The notes under the pieces were generated by a model. It made no database searches. It had not been told where the DNA came from and saw only the letters and a program-made list of their open reading frames with translations. A DNA stretch of 64,000 bases, from assembly GCA_030512295.1 (NCBI GenBank), contig JAULSR010000002.1:7254001-7318000 (forward strand). The letters are read 5' to 3'. Positions 22,409-34,156 of this stretch are shown piece after piece. Within the stretch, counting starts at the first letter, position 1, and every line of letters starts with the position of its first letter. The position numbers were made by a program, and so were the translations under genes. The DNA comes from Bombardia bombarda (lineage: Eukaryota; Ascomycota; Sordariomycetes; Sordariales; Lasiosphaeriaceae).

Positions 22409-23848
22409 TCACCCCCTAACATCCTTCATCCCCGTCTCCCCTACAGCCACACCCCCAGCCACAGCCCCAAGTGCAACCTTCTCCGAAAGCCTCCTCCCCC
22501 CATCCATCTCCACCAGCGCCACCGGCTCCGGCTGCAACACCATCGTCGACGGCCACGCCACCCCCGCCGTCGACTGCCACGTCTCATCCGGCGGCGGCCT
22601 ATCCCACCCCTGCCCCAGCCCATCATCATCATCATCATCGTCATCCGTCTCTAGCACGGGCGGGTTAACCAGCGTGCCCCCATTCATCGTCGTGTTTAAA
22701 CTCCCAAAAGACCCCATCTGATGGTGCGGGGTGATGCCCCGGGCCGCAGCCGCCGCCGCCTCGCGCCTGCGACGCGCCAGGATGATGGCAGCGATGATCA
22801 GCGCGATAAGGATGGGTAGGCCGAGACCGAGCCCGAGTCCGAGGCCGAGACGGAGGGAGTTGGAGGCGGCGGCCACGTCGCCGCTGCCGCCTTGGGCGTC
22901 GGTGCCTTGGTCGCCGCCGTTGGCGGAGCCGGGCTTGCCGTCTGTGCCTGTGTCTGGAGGGCTGCCGTTGTTGTCGTTGTTGCTGTCGTCGCCGCTGCCG
23001 GTCTTGGTCGCCTGGCTCCCACTGCCATCGCTACCGGTGCCGCTTCCGCCGGATGTACTGCTGCTGCCGCTGCCGGTGCTACTTCCAGACCCACCGGTGC
23101 TGCTGGTGCTGTTCCCTCCGTTGCTGGTGCTGCTGCTGGTACCGCTACTGCTGGTTCCACTGCCACTGCTGCTACTGCTACTGCTGCTGCTGCTATCCTT
23201 ATCCGGGGGCGGCACACCCTTGGTGAGGTTGTTACTCGATATCCTTGGCGGCCCCGTCGCTGTCGCGGCCGGCTGCGTTGTCGCCTGAGTAGGCGTCTTA
23301 GACTTGGCGGGAGGCGACGAGGTCGTTGCAGGCCGCGATGGCGCCGAGGTGGTGGCCGCGCTCTTCTCTGCCGGCGCGTTGTTGGCGGCGACAAAGATGA
23401 CACTTCCGGCACCGAGACTTGTCCACGCGGAGCCGCGACAGCAGGCCCGCGCGCTGGTGCCACAGCAGAAACGGACGCTGCCCGTCCCATCGCCATTCCC
23501 TACACAGGGCATAAGGGCGATCTGCTTGCTGTTCGTGAAGCAGTGGTTCTGCGAGAACATGGCGCTGTCGCTGCCGGGGCAGATCTTGTTGCAGCTGGCC
23601 CAGTCCTTGTTCGTGCAGCCCTGCTGTGTCATGAGGCTGTTGGAGCCAGCGGCCTTGCAGAGCCCATTGGAGAGACACGAGTCGCCCTTGTTGCAGCAAA
23701 AGGTGTTGCCGCCGCCCGAGGAGCAGGGCGCGAGGTTGGCGTTCTCGTTGCCCCATGGGTCGAAGCATGTGGCGGATACGCGTTGTTGAAGAAGTGAGCA
23801 GAGGAGAAGGAGGAGGAAGGCTCCTGGTAATGTTGTTGACCTTGTCAT
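22409..23848 (-). CDS. secreted/type-I membrane protein, Cys-rich ectodomain and Ser/Gly stalk
   Basis: 479 residues from the ATG at 23848, chosen because it opens a clear signal peptide (a Leu-rich core then RVSA before TCFDPWG). The ectodomain (about residues 27-150) is rich in Cys (FCCNKGDSCLSNGLCKA, CNKICPGSD, RFCCGTSARACC). It is followed by a Thr/Pro/Ser region, then a long Ser/Gly/Thr stalk with tandem Ser. One transmembrane helix (LPILIALIIAAIILA) follows, then an RRRR stop-transfer, and a cytoplasmic tail with eight consecutive Asp. This architecture matches fungal cell-surface proteins resembling wall-stress sensors (WSC/MID2-like layout), though the Cys pattern is not the WSC domain. 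A role as surface sensor or adhesin is inference. The frame stays open upstream to 24250, but that portion looks non-coding. Confidence 0.75.
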   Translation of the reverse strand: MTRSTTLPGAFLLLLLCSLLQQRVSATCFDPWGNENANLAPCSSGGGNTFCCNKGDSCLSNGLCKAAGSNSLMTQQGCTNKDWASCNKICPGSDSAMFSQNHCFTNSKQIALMPCVGNGDGTGSVRFCCGTSARACCRGSAWTSLGAGSVIFVAANNAPAEKSAATTSAPSRPATTSSPPAKSKTPTQATTQPAATATGPPRISSNNLTKGVPPPDKDSSSSSSSSSSGSGTSSSGTSSSTSNGGNSTSSTGGSGSSTGSGSSSTSGGSGTGSDGSGSQATKTGSGDDSNNDNNGSPPDTGTDGKPGSANGGDQGTDAQGGSGDVAAASNSLRLGLGLGLGLGLPILIALIIAAIILARRRREAAAAAARGITPHHQMGSFGSLNTTMNGGTLVNPPVLETDDDDDDDDGLGQGWDRPPPDETWQSTAGVAWPSTMVLQPEPVALVEMDGGRRLSEKVALGAVAGGVAVGETGMKDVRG

Positions 23849-25191
23849 GGTTGTGTGGTTGTGTGGATGACAGCGGCGGTCCGACGGTGCTGGCCTGGCA
23901 TTGAACTCGATTACAAACCCGCAGCAGATGAGAAATGTACAATAACTAGGTAATCCGTGCGACAAAATACATAAAAGACAGTGGCGCACACACACATGGA
24001 TTAGTACCGGCCGAAAAGAGTGACGGCTCGAAAAAAGGAGTGACTGGTGGCGGCGGTCAAGGCCTCGCAGATCGAAAAGAGCGACGGTGTAGGACGACGG
24101 CGGACAGAAAGAGATCAGGTAGGGCGCGCGGGGGGACAGGGCGATATGGAAGATATCATCAGATAATCTGCGGCACGGAGGCTCAGGGGTGAGTGCCTCA
24201 CAGGGAATCACACCGTTGACAGATTCGGATCTTGGCGGGAGTTTGACCAACCAGCATCCCGCGTTTGCCCATTTCGGCGACGCGAGCTGCGATAGCTGAG
24301 TGCAAGCAGGGCTGTTGATCCTGCCATTGAACTAACAACAACTGGCTATCAGCACTAACAGGGCTGAAGCTGGAGACACGAGACGATGCCTTTTTCCTTT
24401 GTTTCATGGATTCTATTCTGTCTAGCGATACCTATTCACCGCGCTGTCAGCAAAAAAAGAAACCAGAAACGAGAAAAGATAAGAAAGCGAAGAAACTTAG
24501 GAAACAATAGGTAGACGGCCACAACACGGGCCACGCAACTCGCACATCTTCTGTGCCTCACGCAGGACCACAGAAACAATCACGAAAACCCCTGGCTGGG
24601 GCCTCTTAATGCCATGTGGCTATCACTTTACGATAGCTGCCCCCCGGGAACGAACATGAAAACGCAATGTTAAAAGACCCACAATTATCCACGTTTGGTC
24701 GTTTCGCCGCCCCCAACTTGCATAAACGCGACTTGGGGGCGATGCAGGAACGGGTCAAGAGCTTGTCGAGATTAAAAATATCCGGCCGTGAGAGTGATGG
24801 GATGCAATGTGATGGTTATCGTCACGCATGGTGATAATTTTCGGTGATAGTGGTGGTGAGGTTTTCATTTCTTGGAGCGGGCGAACGAGAGAGTTGGATA
24901 AATATTTGGAGATATTTTAATTGGCGATTACGTCATAGAAGCTGATATGGAAACTGCGACTCACCATCAAGACCAAAATCTCCACTTCCCCTCCCGCTGC
25001 CTGCAGGATGTCATCCGATAGCTGCTATCGCTCGTGCCTGCCCTTTTACAACCTTTGTAACACGAATTTGTCTCACGGCGGCACAGACGAAAAAGCATCA
25101 CCACAACGGGGCTAAAGCTTCAAACTACTAAAGCCACAAAACCACAAAATACCAAAACCAACCCCCACCACCTACCTACAGTCTACCCACC
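23849..25191. promoter_or_regulatory. divergent intergenic region
   Basis: About 1.34 kb between the membrane-protein gene (-) and the NmrA-like gene (+). No gene or clear regulatory site was recognised. Confidence 0.4.
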
Positions 25192-26171
25192 ATGCCAAAA
25201 ACAATCGGCATCTTCCCCGCCTCCGGCGGCCTAGCCACCAGCACCATCGCCCACCTCCCCAACCCAATCCCCTTCAGCAACAAAAACACCATTCTCATCA
25301 GCCGCTACCCATCCAAAAACACCAACACCGGCGCACAAACCCGCCAAGCTTCATACGAATCCCCCCCTCCGCCCTTACCGCCGCCTTTGCCGGCGTCGAC
25401 GTCCTCTTCCTCATCTCCTACCCCAGCCACGTGCGCGACTACCGCGTGCAGGTCCAGCTCCCCGCCATCGACGCCGCCCGCCGCGCCGGCGTCTCCCACA
25501 TTTTTTACAGCTCGCTTGCGTTCTGCGGCGCCAAAGAGAACGATGTCTCCAGCGCCGAGGTGATGCAGGCGCATCTGGCTACCGAGGCGTATCTCGCCCG
25601 GCTTGCGGCAGCCGATTCGGGTTTTACGTATACGGTGGTGAGGGAGGGGCTGTATGCCGAGTCGACGCCGATTTATACGGCATTTTTTAAGCCGACAGGG
25701 GGTAGTGATGGGAGGAGGGAGAAGGAGGTAGAGGAGGTATTGATCCCGCATGATGGGGAGGGGCCGGGGGTGGCGTGGGTTGCGAGGGATGAGCTGGGGG
25801 AGGCGACGGCGAGGTTGATTGCGAGGTATGTGGCTGCTGCTGCTGGTGGGGGACCGTCGTTCCCGTGGGTGAATGGACGGGTGCTGCTTACGGGAGAGAA
25901 GGTGTGGAGTTTGAAGGAGACGGTGGAGGCTTTGAGTAAGGTGGCGGGGAGGAAGGTTAAGATTAGGGAGGTGAGCGTGGAAGAGTATGTTGGGCTGCCG
26001 GAGGTGAAGGCGGTGTTTGGGGAGGATGGGGTCAAGGCGAGGACGTGGGCGACTGCGTGGGAGGCGATTCGGGCGGGCGAGACGGCGGTGGTGAGTGGGG
26101 AGCTGGAGGAGATTTTGGGTAGGAAGCCGAGGGGGTTTGAGGAGGTTTTGGAGGAGTGTTGGAGGAGATGA
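25192..26171 (+). pseudogene. NmrA-like NAD(P)-binding protein with a 1-base frameshift
   Basis: NmrA/atypical SDR family: Rossmann-fold NAD(P)-binding proteins that act as redox-sensing regulators or reductases. The N-terminus MPKTIGIFPASGGLATSTI is the expected Gly-rich nucleotide-binding turn. The frame from 25192 breaks at a C7 run (25361-25367). Reading it as C8 continues into SALTAAFAGVDVLFLISYPS, then HVRDYRVQVQLPAIDAARRAG, HIFYSSLAFCG and FTYTVVREGLYAES, ending at TGA 26171. Restoring one base would give about 325 residues, normal for the family. The shift is therefore a missing C in a homopolymer, like those in the PKS locus. The C-terminal half has coding-strand G-rich third positions. 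Confidence 0.8.
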
Positions 26172-28559
26172 GGTTGTTGCTGTATTACGGATTTAGTTGA
26201 CTTTGATCCTTGGGATATTTTGGTGGGGATCAGTACTGAAAACCTTTATCTATTCAGCTTTTGCATTTGCTGGGTCAGTGGCAACGAAAAAGAGGCCAGC
26301 CAGCATCTCATGTCGTTGAACAGTCTGCGATTGGTATCAAAGGTATATACGATTTACCACATGACTTTCACTTTCACTATAGAATGTGTAGAAGGTTACC
26401 TCTTGAATTCGGGCGTAAAACGTGTAACGTAACTACAAGATAGAGCGATAAGTCTAGCAACACCTGCATTCTCACGAACAAATATTTGACCATTGTACCC
26501 GAGCCATCAGGACTCTTGTGAGACGAGTCCCCCCCAGAAATTTAACGTGAAGAAAATAAGCTCCACTAACAGCGGGTCGATCGATGGTACTTGCTACGGC
26601 AGATGGTGGAAGATGGAAGTTGCGAACCATGTCAAAACGGTTAATAATAGTCCATAGGTTTGGGCAGCAACTCTTCGGGCTGCAATAAGAATGGTGTTGT
26701 TGCCAGACGTAATGATCCAAGCTGTGCTCATGGTAAACGCTTGCGAGGGCATTCTCGTGGATTTTATTCTGCAATTCATGAAAAGAGTAAAAGGATTCGT
26801 GAACAATATCACTACAGTCTATGAGCGGCCTTTGCTTTGGACTGAGGCAATGGGCTGCCCCCGTATAAATGAGTTAGACGAACGGAATCTTCCAGAGAGG
26901 TTCGGCGTGGTTTGTCTATTTTGAGCACCTACAGTCCTTGGCAGTAACACAGTATCTTCAGTATAAATTATCGGATGTGCGGGTCGGCCCTACCATTGGA
27001 GTTGTCATCGGCCACCTAGAATAGATTTAGCAGTCAGCTTTTTGACATCAAATACTGACTTTTTCCTTGTAGCTTGACATCATTCCACCCAATAAGTACC
27101 TAGGGCCATGGGCCCACCCGAATCCTATGTGCTCTTGCCCTTTGGCGCTGCGTTGACGGGCAATTGCTCGGCTGAAATCAATTACCCCTCGTACCGACGC
27201 AGATCTCCCGCCCAATGGTAACGACGCTGCAGGTTGCTTGGGCCTCTTTTAGTCAGGTCCGAGTTGCAGAAGCAGAAGCTACGACGACGGGAAGAGGAGA
27301 GATGGTGTTAGCTTCTTCCTTTTCGTATCCAAGAGCTCTGCGGTCGTCAGGATTTAACTATCGAAAGCGGAAACGTGCGACCTGAAATTGATACCCGCAC
27401 CGGGCCTCGAGTTGGTAGCTTGGCGAGGTGGGTAGATAAGTACCCACTCCCTTGACTTGTTAAGGCCCGTAGTGTAATGTGCCGACGTCTACATATGATA
27501 GTTTATGGGCACTAACAAACCGCACTGACGCAGTCCCCGCTTTTGAGGATCTGATCACCCTCCCCACTCCGCTACTGCCATGTCGGCCACGTGCGGGTGG
27601 CTCTTTCCTCCCCTGAACTAACGACGGTGTGACTTGGGAAGGAAGCTGCATCTCACTCGAATTTGGAGATCACGAAAGTTTCTTCTCGCCCATCACTACC
27701 TGTGCATTCCCATTCAGAGTGCTTGGATGCATCGCGCATCGCGCACGTACACACCACACAGTCGAGAGGGTTATCTAGCAAGTTCTCATAGGCCGCCACG
27801 GGTGCATTGACGTTGATTGCGGGCGGGCGGCTCGGAGGCAAACAACAGTCATTCCCTTTTTCATCACAGCGGCAGATGCTAACTGGCCAATCTCACCATT
27901 CATTATTGTGGCTGATCAGCTGGAAAACAGCGGGTGGGAGACGGAATACCCACGACAAACACACGATCAGAAGCACGATCAGAAGCAAACGACAAGGACG
28001 ATAAACGATGATTCGAGCTGAAGATTGGAGCTAGCAATGTCGATATTGCCCCAGACAGAGCCAGGCTGATCCCTGCACTTGGGTCCTTAGCGACGACATG
28101 GCATGGCAGTGAAGCCGAAACAGTCGCTCAAGATCCACGCTGCCGTCAATCGCATCTCTTGGCGTAACATGCCGGATGCAGGAATCCCACATCATAGCGT
28201 ATGTACTACTCTGCACTATTTTAACAAATTTCCCAATGAGGGAAAGCGCTGGTTTCACTCTCCCTTCGACGGCTGACCTTAGGGATGCCATAGTCTACCA
28301 CTTTACCTGGGTGGCCTGCGGTTCCAGAACACCCCTCCTCACCTCAGGCCACTCGTATAACCAGGGCTGATCCTCCTAGCCGGTACATACATATCATGGT
28401 GCCGTCTTTGGCTCGCCCCGTCCCTTGAAGCTTGTCTCTTGTCCCCGTTCACTTTTCCTCATGGCCTTTCCCCTTCGTCTATGCAAACAATAAAAGGGTA
28501 GAACAACCACTCGGAGACCAAGCCGAGCCTTGGATATCCTACAACCAACGGAGCCCACC
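26172..28559. other. 2.4-kb intergenic region
   Basis: No recognisable gene; the frames present are short and lack domain features. It includes the 5' flank of the RGS-domain gene. Confidence 0.4.
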
Positions 28560-29939
28560 ATGCGCTTCCCTTCGTGGCTGGTGTGGTACAAGAAGCCAGA
28601 GTACCGCGACATCAAGGAGTACGCCAATACTGTCAGCTCTGGCGTGCGGTCATTGAGCCCCGAGGGCCGCAAGACCGCCATCCCAAGCAGGCTGACGCTG
28701 GATCGCATTCTGGAGAATAAAACATGTGCGAGATTACTGCGTCGAGAGTGTTGTACATGTTCGACTCTAACGTGACTCCTCTTGACAGGCAGCCCCATGT
28801 CGTTGTATGACTTCTACATGTACCTGAAGTATATCGAGTTCTCTGCTGAGAACCTTGAGTTTTACATCTGGTAATTATGTTCCCTTCATTTTGGAGGACT
28901 AGACTAGTAGCTAACGGGTTGAACCAGGTTCAAGAACTACGAGTCAAGCTATGCAAAGAGTTTAATGGTTGCCGACGAGAAAGACTACGGCTACATAAAC
29001 AACGGGTCTGAAAGCACGGCATCTGTCACAAACATCAGATCAGTCGAGGAGAGCGACGAGGATCTAGAAGTTGGTAGGTCTATTCGCACCCATCCTTTTA
29101 CCCAGACCAAAAGCTTATCTACAACAGCCAAAGAAACCCTCGCCCGCATCTCCCAGCTCATCTCCACCGACGCCATCTGCTCCTCCAAATCAGGATGCGG
29201 CCGCGTCATGGTCCCCGCCAACTTCCAAAACAACTCGGTCCCATCCCTAAACGTCCTCTCCCCCGGACCCGTCAACCGCAACGAGCTCGACACCGTCATC
29301 GACCTCTTCCTATCAGCAGGCGGCGAGAAGGAGCTCAACATCCCCCCAGCCCTGCGCCAGCAGGCCATCGCCGACCTGCGCACGTCATCGCACCCGGCCG
29401 CCCTCAAGCCCGTAGCCGACCACGTCTACGGCCTGCTCCGCAACTGCTCTCACCGCAACTTTGTGCGCCTGGGCGTCGGCAATGGCACGTTCGAGACGCT
29501 CTGCGTCGCCACCCTGCTCGGCATCTGCAACACCATCGCCGGCTTCCTGGTCGTCCTCCTGCGCGCCTTTGTCCCCTTCCGCGGCGCCCACACCATGTGG
29601 GAGGCCTTTGCCGCCTGGCCGCTGTGGTGGCTAGGCATCAGCCTGATTCTGAGCGGGATGCGCGGCAGCTGTTTCTTTCTCTTGCTGTTCTCGCGCCGGC
29701 AGCGCCTGCCGTGGGAACGGTTTGATGATAATACAGGTACGTTGTCGAATGAGGGTGGGTTTCTTAAGGCGCTGTCGCGGTTGATGATCTTTGACCGCCG
29801 TTTGAGGGTCAAGGAGAAGCATCTGAGACGTCTGCAGCGCAAGGTTGTGCTGCAGAGCTTGCTTGGCGGGAGTGTGTTTGCGAGCGCGTGTGTGCTGTTG
29901 TTTATTTTGTTGCCGATTTGGAGGGAGACTGTTGGTTGA
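28560..29939 (+). CDS. RGS-domain membrane protein (Rax1-like)
   Basis: Regulator-of-G-protein-signalling domain followed by transmembrane helices, the layout of yeast Rax1 and fungal RGS/Rax1-type proteins acting on G-alpha signalling or polarity. The exons are 28560-28725, 28789-28870 and 28928-29939. Splicing yields an N-terminus MRFPSWLVWYKKPEYRDIK, then an RGS start LTLDRILENKTCSPMSLYDF and EFSAENLEFYIWFKNYE. The C-terminal part has about three hydrophobic spans (starting near GTFETLCVATLLG, WPLWWLGISLIL and SVFASACVLLFILL), with a basic loop between. A 54-base segment (29072-29125) starts GTAGGT and ends ACAACAG and is a multiple of three. It may be a third intron, giving DLEV-AKETLARI, or be retained. 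The gene is intact either way. Assignment to a specific named RGS is not possible from sequence alone. Confidence 0.82.
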
Positions 29940-30898
29940 TGCGCATTTTGTCTCCTTTTTGGACGGTTTCATTTCTGCTCTTTTGATTCATCACCATGAA
30001 TCCCGATCTCTTTTACTCGACTGATGATATGATACCCGGGGTTGGGGTATGGCTTATGATGTACATACCTGAAGTCCTCTCCTGCGATGCCTGTCGTTTA
30101 CTCTACTGGCCCTTCTCTTTATCCTACCTATGCCTTGTCTACAAGAAATCAGGCCCGTCAATAATAGGTCTTTGGACATAAAGACCACGGCTGTCTACGG
30201 TTACCCATTTCTATAGAACCACATATTCTCTACACTCTATTACCCTCAATCCTTTCGCCCACACATGGATACTTATCCGCCCCAATTCGTGACAGATGCC
30301 AGTCCTATGAATATCGTGTTGCCGTGCAACCAAGCAGGCATGTTTGAAGTGGATAGGTATGCAGGCTAACAAGCAAGCATTGATACGAGGACGCGGAGAA
30401 GGACCGCGGCTTCTGTCGTCATGATCTCTCGCGGCGGATCTTTAGCCTCCATTCAATCTAGAGGGGGATGGGTCCCCTTTTGAACAGGCTTCGGCGATTT
30501 TACAGTGTCGGCTATTCGGGGAGGTATTCCACCCGCGGCCAATACGAGCAGTTCCAGCCAGTGTGCAGTCGAACGCAGCAGCTCCCTCCGCGGTCCTGCA
30601 TTCGGGAGGTCCACCCGCCCCCTGTCCCCAGTAAACATCCGCCAATCATCTTACACGAATGCCCCGAATGCGCACCAAAACAGCCGTCTCCCGACCCGGG
30701 GTACCGGTACTACCCAGATCCACGAGGCCAACATGTGTTTGTTAATATGTAAAGGTAATATAAGTGGACGCGGGCCCGAAATTTTTTGTGCAGCCCATTG
30801 TTCACGCGCGTCTCGAGCTTCATCTTGTCAACACCCACCTGCTTTTGTTGTTTGTCTGTGTTTGGACGAATCCGAGACGACAACGACAAATCGCAACC
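29940..30898. promoter_or_regulatory. upstream region of the CBM1-esterase gene
   Basis: These 959 bases hold no supported gene. It contains the 3' flank of the RGS gene and the promoter side of the esterase gene. No specific site was recognised. Confidence 0.4.
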
Positions 30899-32285
30899 AT
30901 GAAGGGGGCTCTCTTGGTCTTTTTCGCCGTTGCGGCGCCGGCGCTTGTCGCCGCCGACGTTGCTCTGTACGGGCAGTGCGGAGGCGTTGGGTACACGGGA
31001 TCCACGGCGTGCACCACCAAGGCGGTCTGCACGTCATATAACTCCTGGTACTGTCAGTGCAACACTAGACTTCAAGCTCACTTGTCAGCTTTGACCATCG
31101 TACCTGCAAATGGAGACTGACAGACAAACAGACCAGTGTGTCCCGGGCACCGCGGCACCAGCGACCACCGCGACGTCCTCGGTCTCGCCAGTAACCACCT
31201 CCAAGGCCGTCACCACCACCACAGCCCAGGCCAGCACCGGCACCGCTCTCAAGACATCAACAACCGTCGCCTCAACCAGCAGCACATCAACCCCATCGTC
31301 CAGCGCAGGAACCAAGTACCTCATCGCCTTGTAAGCCACCCCAATCCAGACCCTCCCCCCCGGTACCAACCGCACACAAAACTAACCCACCACCCCCCAC
31401 CCAGCGGCGACTCCTACTCCCAAACCGGCTTCAACATCGACTCCACCAAACCCAGCCCCGGCAACCCCCTCGGCAACCCCGCCCTCCCCGGCTGGACCGC
31501 CAGCGGCGGGCTCAACTGGGTCGGCTTCCTCGCCTCGCAGCTCAACAGCTCGACCCTCCTCACATACAACTTCGCCTACGGCGGCGCGACGACCAACGCG
31601 TCGCTCGTGACGCCGTACGCGCCGACGGTGCTGAGCTTCGTCGATCAGGTCGCGCAGTTCAGCCGGAGCATTGCGTCCCACCCCAGCTACGCGCCGTGGA
31701 CGGGCGCCGACACGCTCGTGGCGGTGTGGATGGGGGTTAACGACGTGGGCAACTCGTGGTGGCTGGACACTTATGCGGGGCTGTTGGAGAAGATTATGGA
31801 CAGCTATTTTGGGCAGCTGCAGGTGGTGTATGAGGCGGGGGGGAGGAACTTTGTCTTGTTGGGTGTGCCGCGTGAGCATTTCTCTTCTTTTATATGTTCT
31901 GTTTTCTCCTGATTGGGGTGGGTGGTGGATGTTTTGACTGATATTCCGTGTGATAGCGATCCAAAAGACACCCGCGGTGCTCGCGTCCGACGCCGCCTCG
32001 CAGGCCGCCGAGGCCGTCGCGATCGGCAAGTACAACGACGCCATCGCCGCGCGGCTGACGGCCTTCAAGGCAAAGAACAGCGGGGTCACTGCCAAGGTGG
32101 TCGACACGACGGCGCCGTTTGACAAGGCGCTCAGCAACCCGACTGCGTACGGCTCGCCGGATGCGACGTGCTACAATGGCGATGGCGTTTCGTGCCTGTG
32201 GTTTAATGACTACCATCCGGGTGTGGCGATCAACAAGCTGGTTGCGCAGGATGTGGCGGCGGCGTGGAAGGGGAGTTTCTTTTAG
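30899..32285 (+). CDS. secreted CE16-type acetylesterase with N-terminal CBM1
   Basis: Extracellular plant-polysaccharide deacetylase, SGNH/GDSL fold (CE16-like). The exons are 30899-31052, 31132-31330, 31405-31871 and 31957-32285, with introns of 79, 74 and 85 bases. The signal peptide is MKGALLVFFAVAAPALVAAD. The cellulose-binding CBM1 follows directly (LYGQCGGVGYTGSTACTTKA, then VCTSYNSWYYQC), and its last codons are split by intron 1. A Thr/Ser linker follows. The catalytic module has block I FGDSYSQTG (Ser, split by intron 2), block III WMGVNDVGN and block V FNDYHPG (Asp and His). It is complete and in frame. The CBM1 suggests action on acetylated hemicellulose held at cellulose. The assignment to CE16 over a generic GDSL lipase rests on the GDSYS/GVND/DYHPG pattern. 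Confidence 0.87.
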
Positions 32286-34156
32286 GCACGGGTGGGAAGC
32301 TGTTGCGCTACCTACCTAGGTAGGTGGAGAAAGGGCTGAGGCTCGTTGTATATAGTTTGGGCTGTCGAGGTGTATATACTATCAAAATGGACACTTTCTA
32401 GGAGGCATTGTGTTGGCATGACAACAGCGAAATTGGTAAAAATAAGTACCGAATCAGTGACCATTTAGTCTCAATCTTTCATGCCATTGAAATACACTAA
32501 GTTATAAAGGTTATAAATATACGTTATAATTGTTAAGAGTTAAGTAAGAGTTTGACGAGGATAAGACACAACTGTCGCCCTTATGGCAATCGCCTTTTTT
32601 TTGCCATAAAGAGCTTGATACTCGTCATTTTAACTTGTAATACGCTTCCTCACTCACCTTAGACTAGCTCGAGTATGAGTATTGTTGGGTGTACACGTGT
32701 CGGCACATGTACTCAGCTCACCACCACGACCAACTCAGAAAATCATTGGGAGAAGCCTGAAATGTAAGATGATATGAGTTAAGGCTGGTTTTCTAAAGGA
32801 TGGGAGGGTCGGTAACCCGAGATCTCCTCAACTCTGAGAACTCTATCAAGGCGTATTAAAGATCATATACTTTGATTACAAGGTTTTCAACGGTAAGAGA
32901 TACCCGTCAGACCCTCTTGTTTGATAGACCATGCCCAGAATGCAATCATTTGGAACGGTTAGGTTATATATCCACGCATATTGTTTGGCAGGCAAAGCAC
33001 AGATTTAGCTGGCAGCGACAAGCGGTGCGGTGGGCTTGTGGGCCGCTCGCTGGTTTGTCGTCAATAGAAGAAGTTGTTGTTTATTATTACTCTACGGTTA
33101 GGTGACTCGGTACTACCTCCATTCCATTTTCTGTGGCTTAGCATCGTGTCTCGTAGAGGTCACCTGCAGGTATTGTAGGCGTACCTACAAGCAAGTTTAG
33201 CTATGCAATCAACTACAAGCAAATGGTGGCACGGCATACAACTTGAAGTTCGTCACGAGCGGCGATATTACAAGGTACACAGCGGAACTGTTAGAAAACA
33301 ATAGATGATATCAGATATGGACATAAATACTAGAAATAACCGATATAGTTGATGAAGACGCCTGACTATCTAATAGAATTCCAACCGATATATCGGCAGA
33401 TGACTAGGATCCGGATAAAGGTAAAAATGTTCTTTGTCCATTGTCTTGTGCTGCGACTCAGTTCGTGACAAGGCAAATGAGGTATACTAATGTTACACCA
33501 ACAAACACAAATAACAAATATACGTAGAAGTAGACGCTATTAGCCATGAAATATTACGCTAACTAATTCCAGAAGTAGGAGACTGCGAGCTCTATTAATA
33601 GTAAAAGGTACGTCGAGAGTGGCTGCCTATTTACATATTCGGGATTTCGTTATGACTGCGACCAAGAAACGCCGAGACTCTCAAAATCCACTGTGAATAG
33701 CACCGAGATTCCTGACAGTCAATACAATTGCTTACGTGACTGAAAGCGTCTTCTTGTGAGCGTCGAGCCCCCAGCACGGACCATCCAGAGAGGCAAACAT
33801 TTAGGTCCCAAGGGCGCCAGTATTGAAGTCACTGCTAGCGTGCCATGATTTCTGTGAATAATGAAGCTGTTCTCAGCTCTATCCATAGAACAGCTCTATC
33901 CATAAAACATAGATGCCCATCTCCAGCCAGTTCGGACACCTTCTCTTCTTCTTCCTACTACACAACTGAATACTATCACTTTACTGAACCTAAAACTACA
34001 TCCTTTCCGACTTCATCACAAGCAATACGCTCATCATTCCTTTTATCACCGTACCATAAGTATTTCATATACTCCCATCGCTATCAAGACCGCCCAATAT
34101 CATCCACCATCTTGGCATATTAACATACCATCTACGACAAGCAGAACCAAAACAAC
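32286..34156. other. AT-rich gene-free region
   Basis: 1.87 kb without coding support. The part 33290-33620 is conspicuously rich in TpA steps, as in RIP-mutated repeats, but no element ends or protein relic could be read. A 17-base near-perfect tandem duplication lies at 33874-33907. Confidence 0.45.
33874..33907. repeat. 17-base tandem duplication
   Basis: Two adjacent units, CAGCTCTATCCATAGAA and the same with one change (ATAAAA), lie just upstream of the kinase gene. Confidence 0.85.

Noticed and set aside
22892..23797. 301-codon plus-strand frame opposite the membrane protein
   Set aside because: Shadow of the Ser/Gly-rich stalk and GC-rich coding strand; the minus-strand protein has signal peptide, Cys pattern and transmembrane helix.
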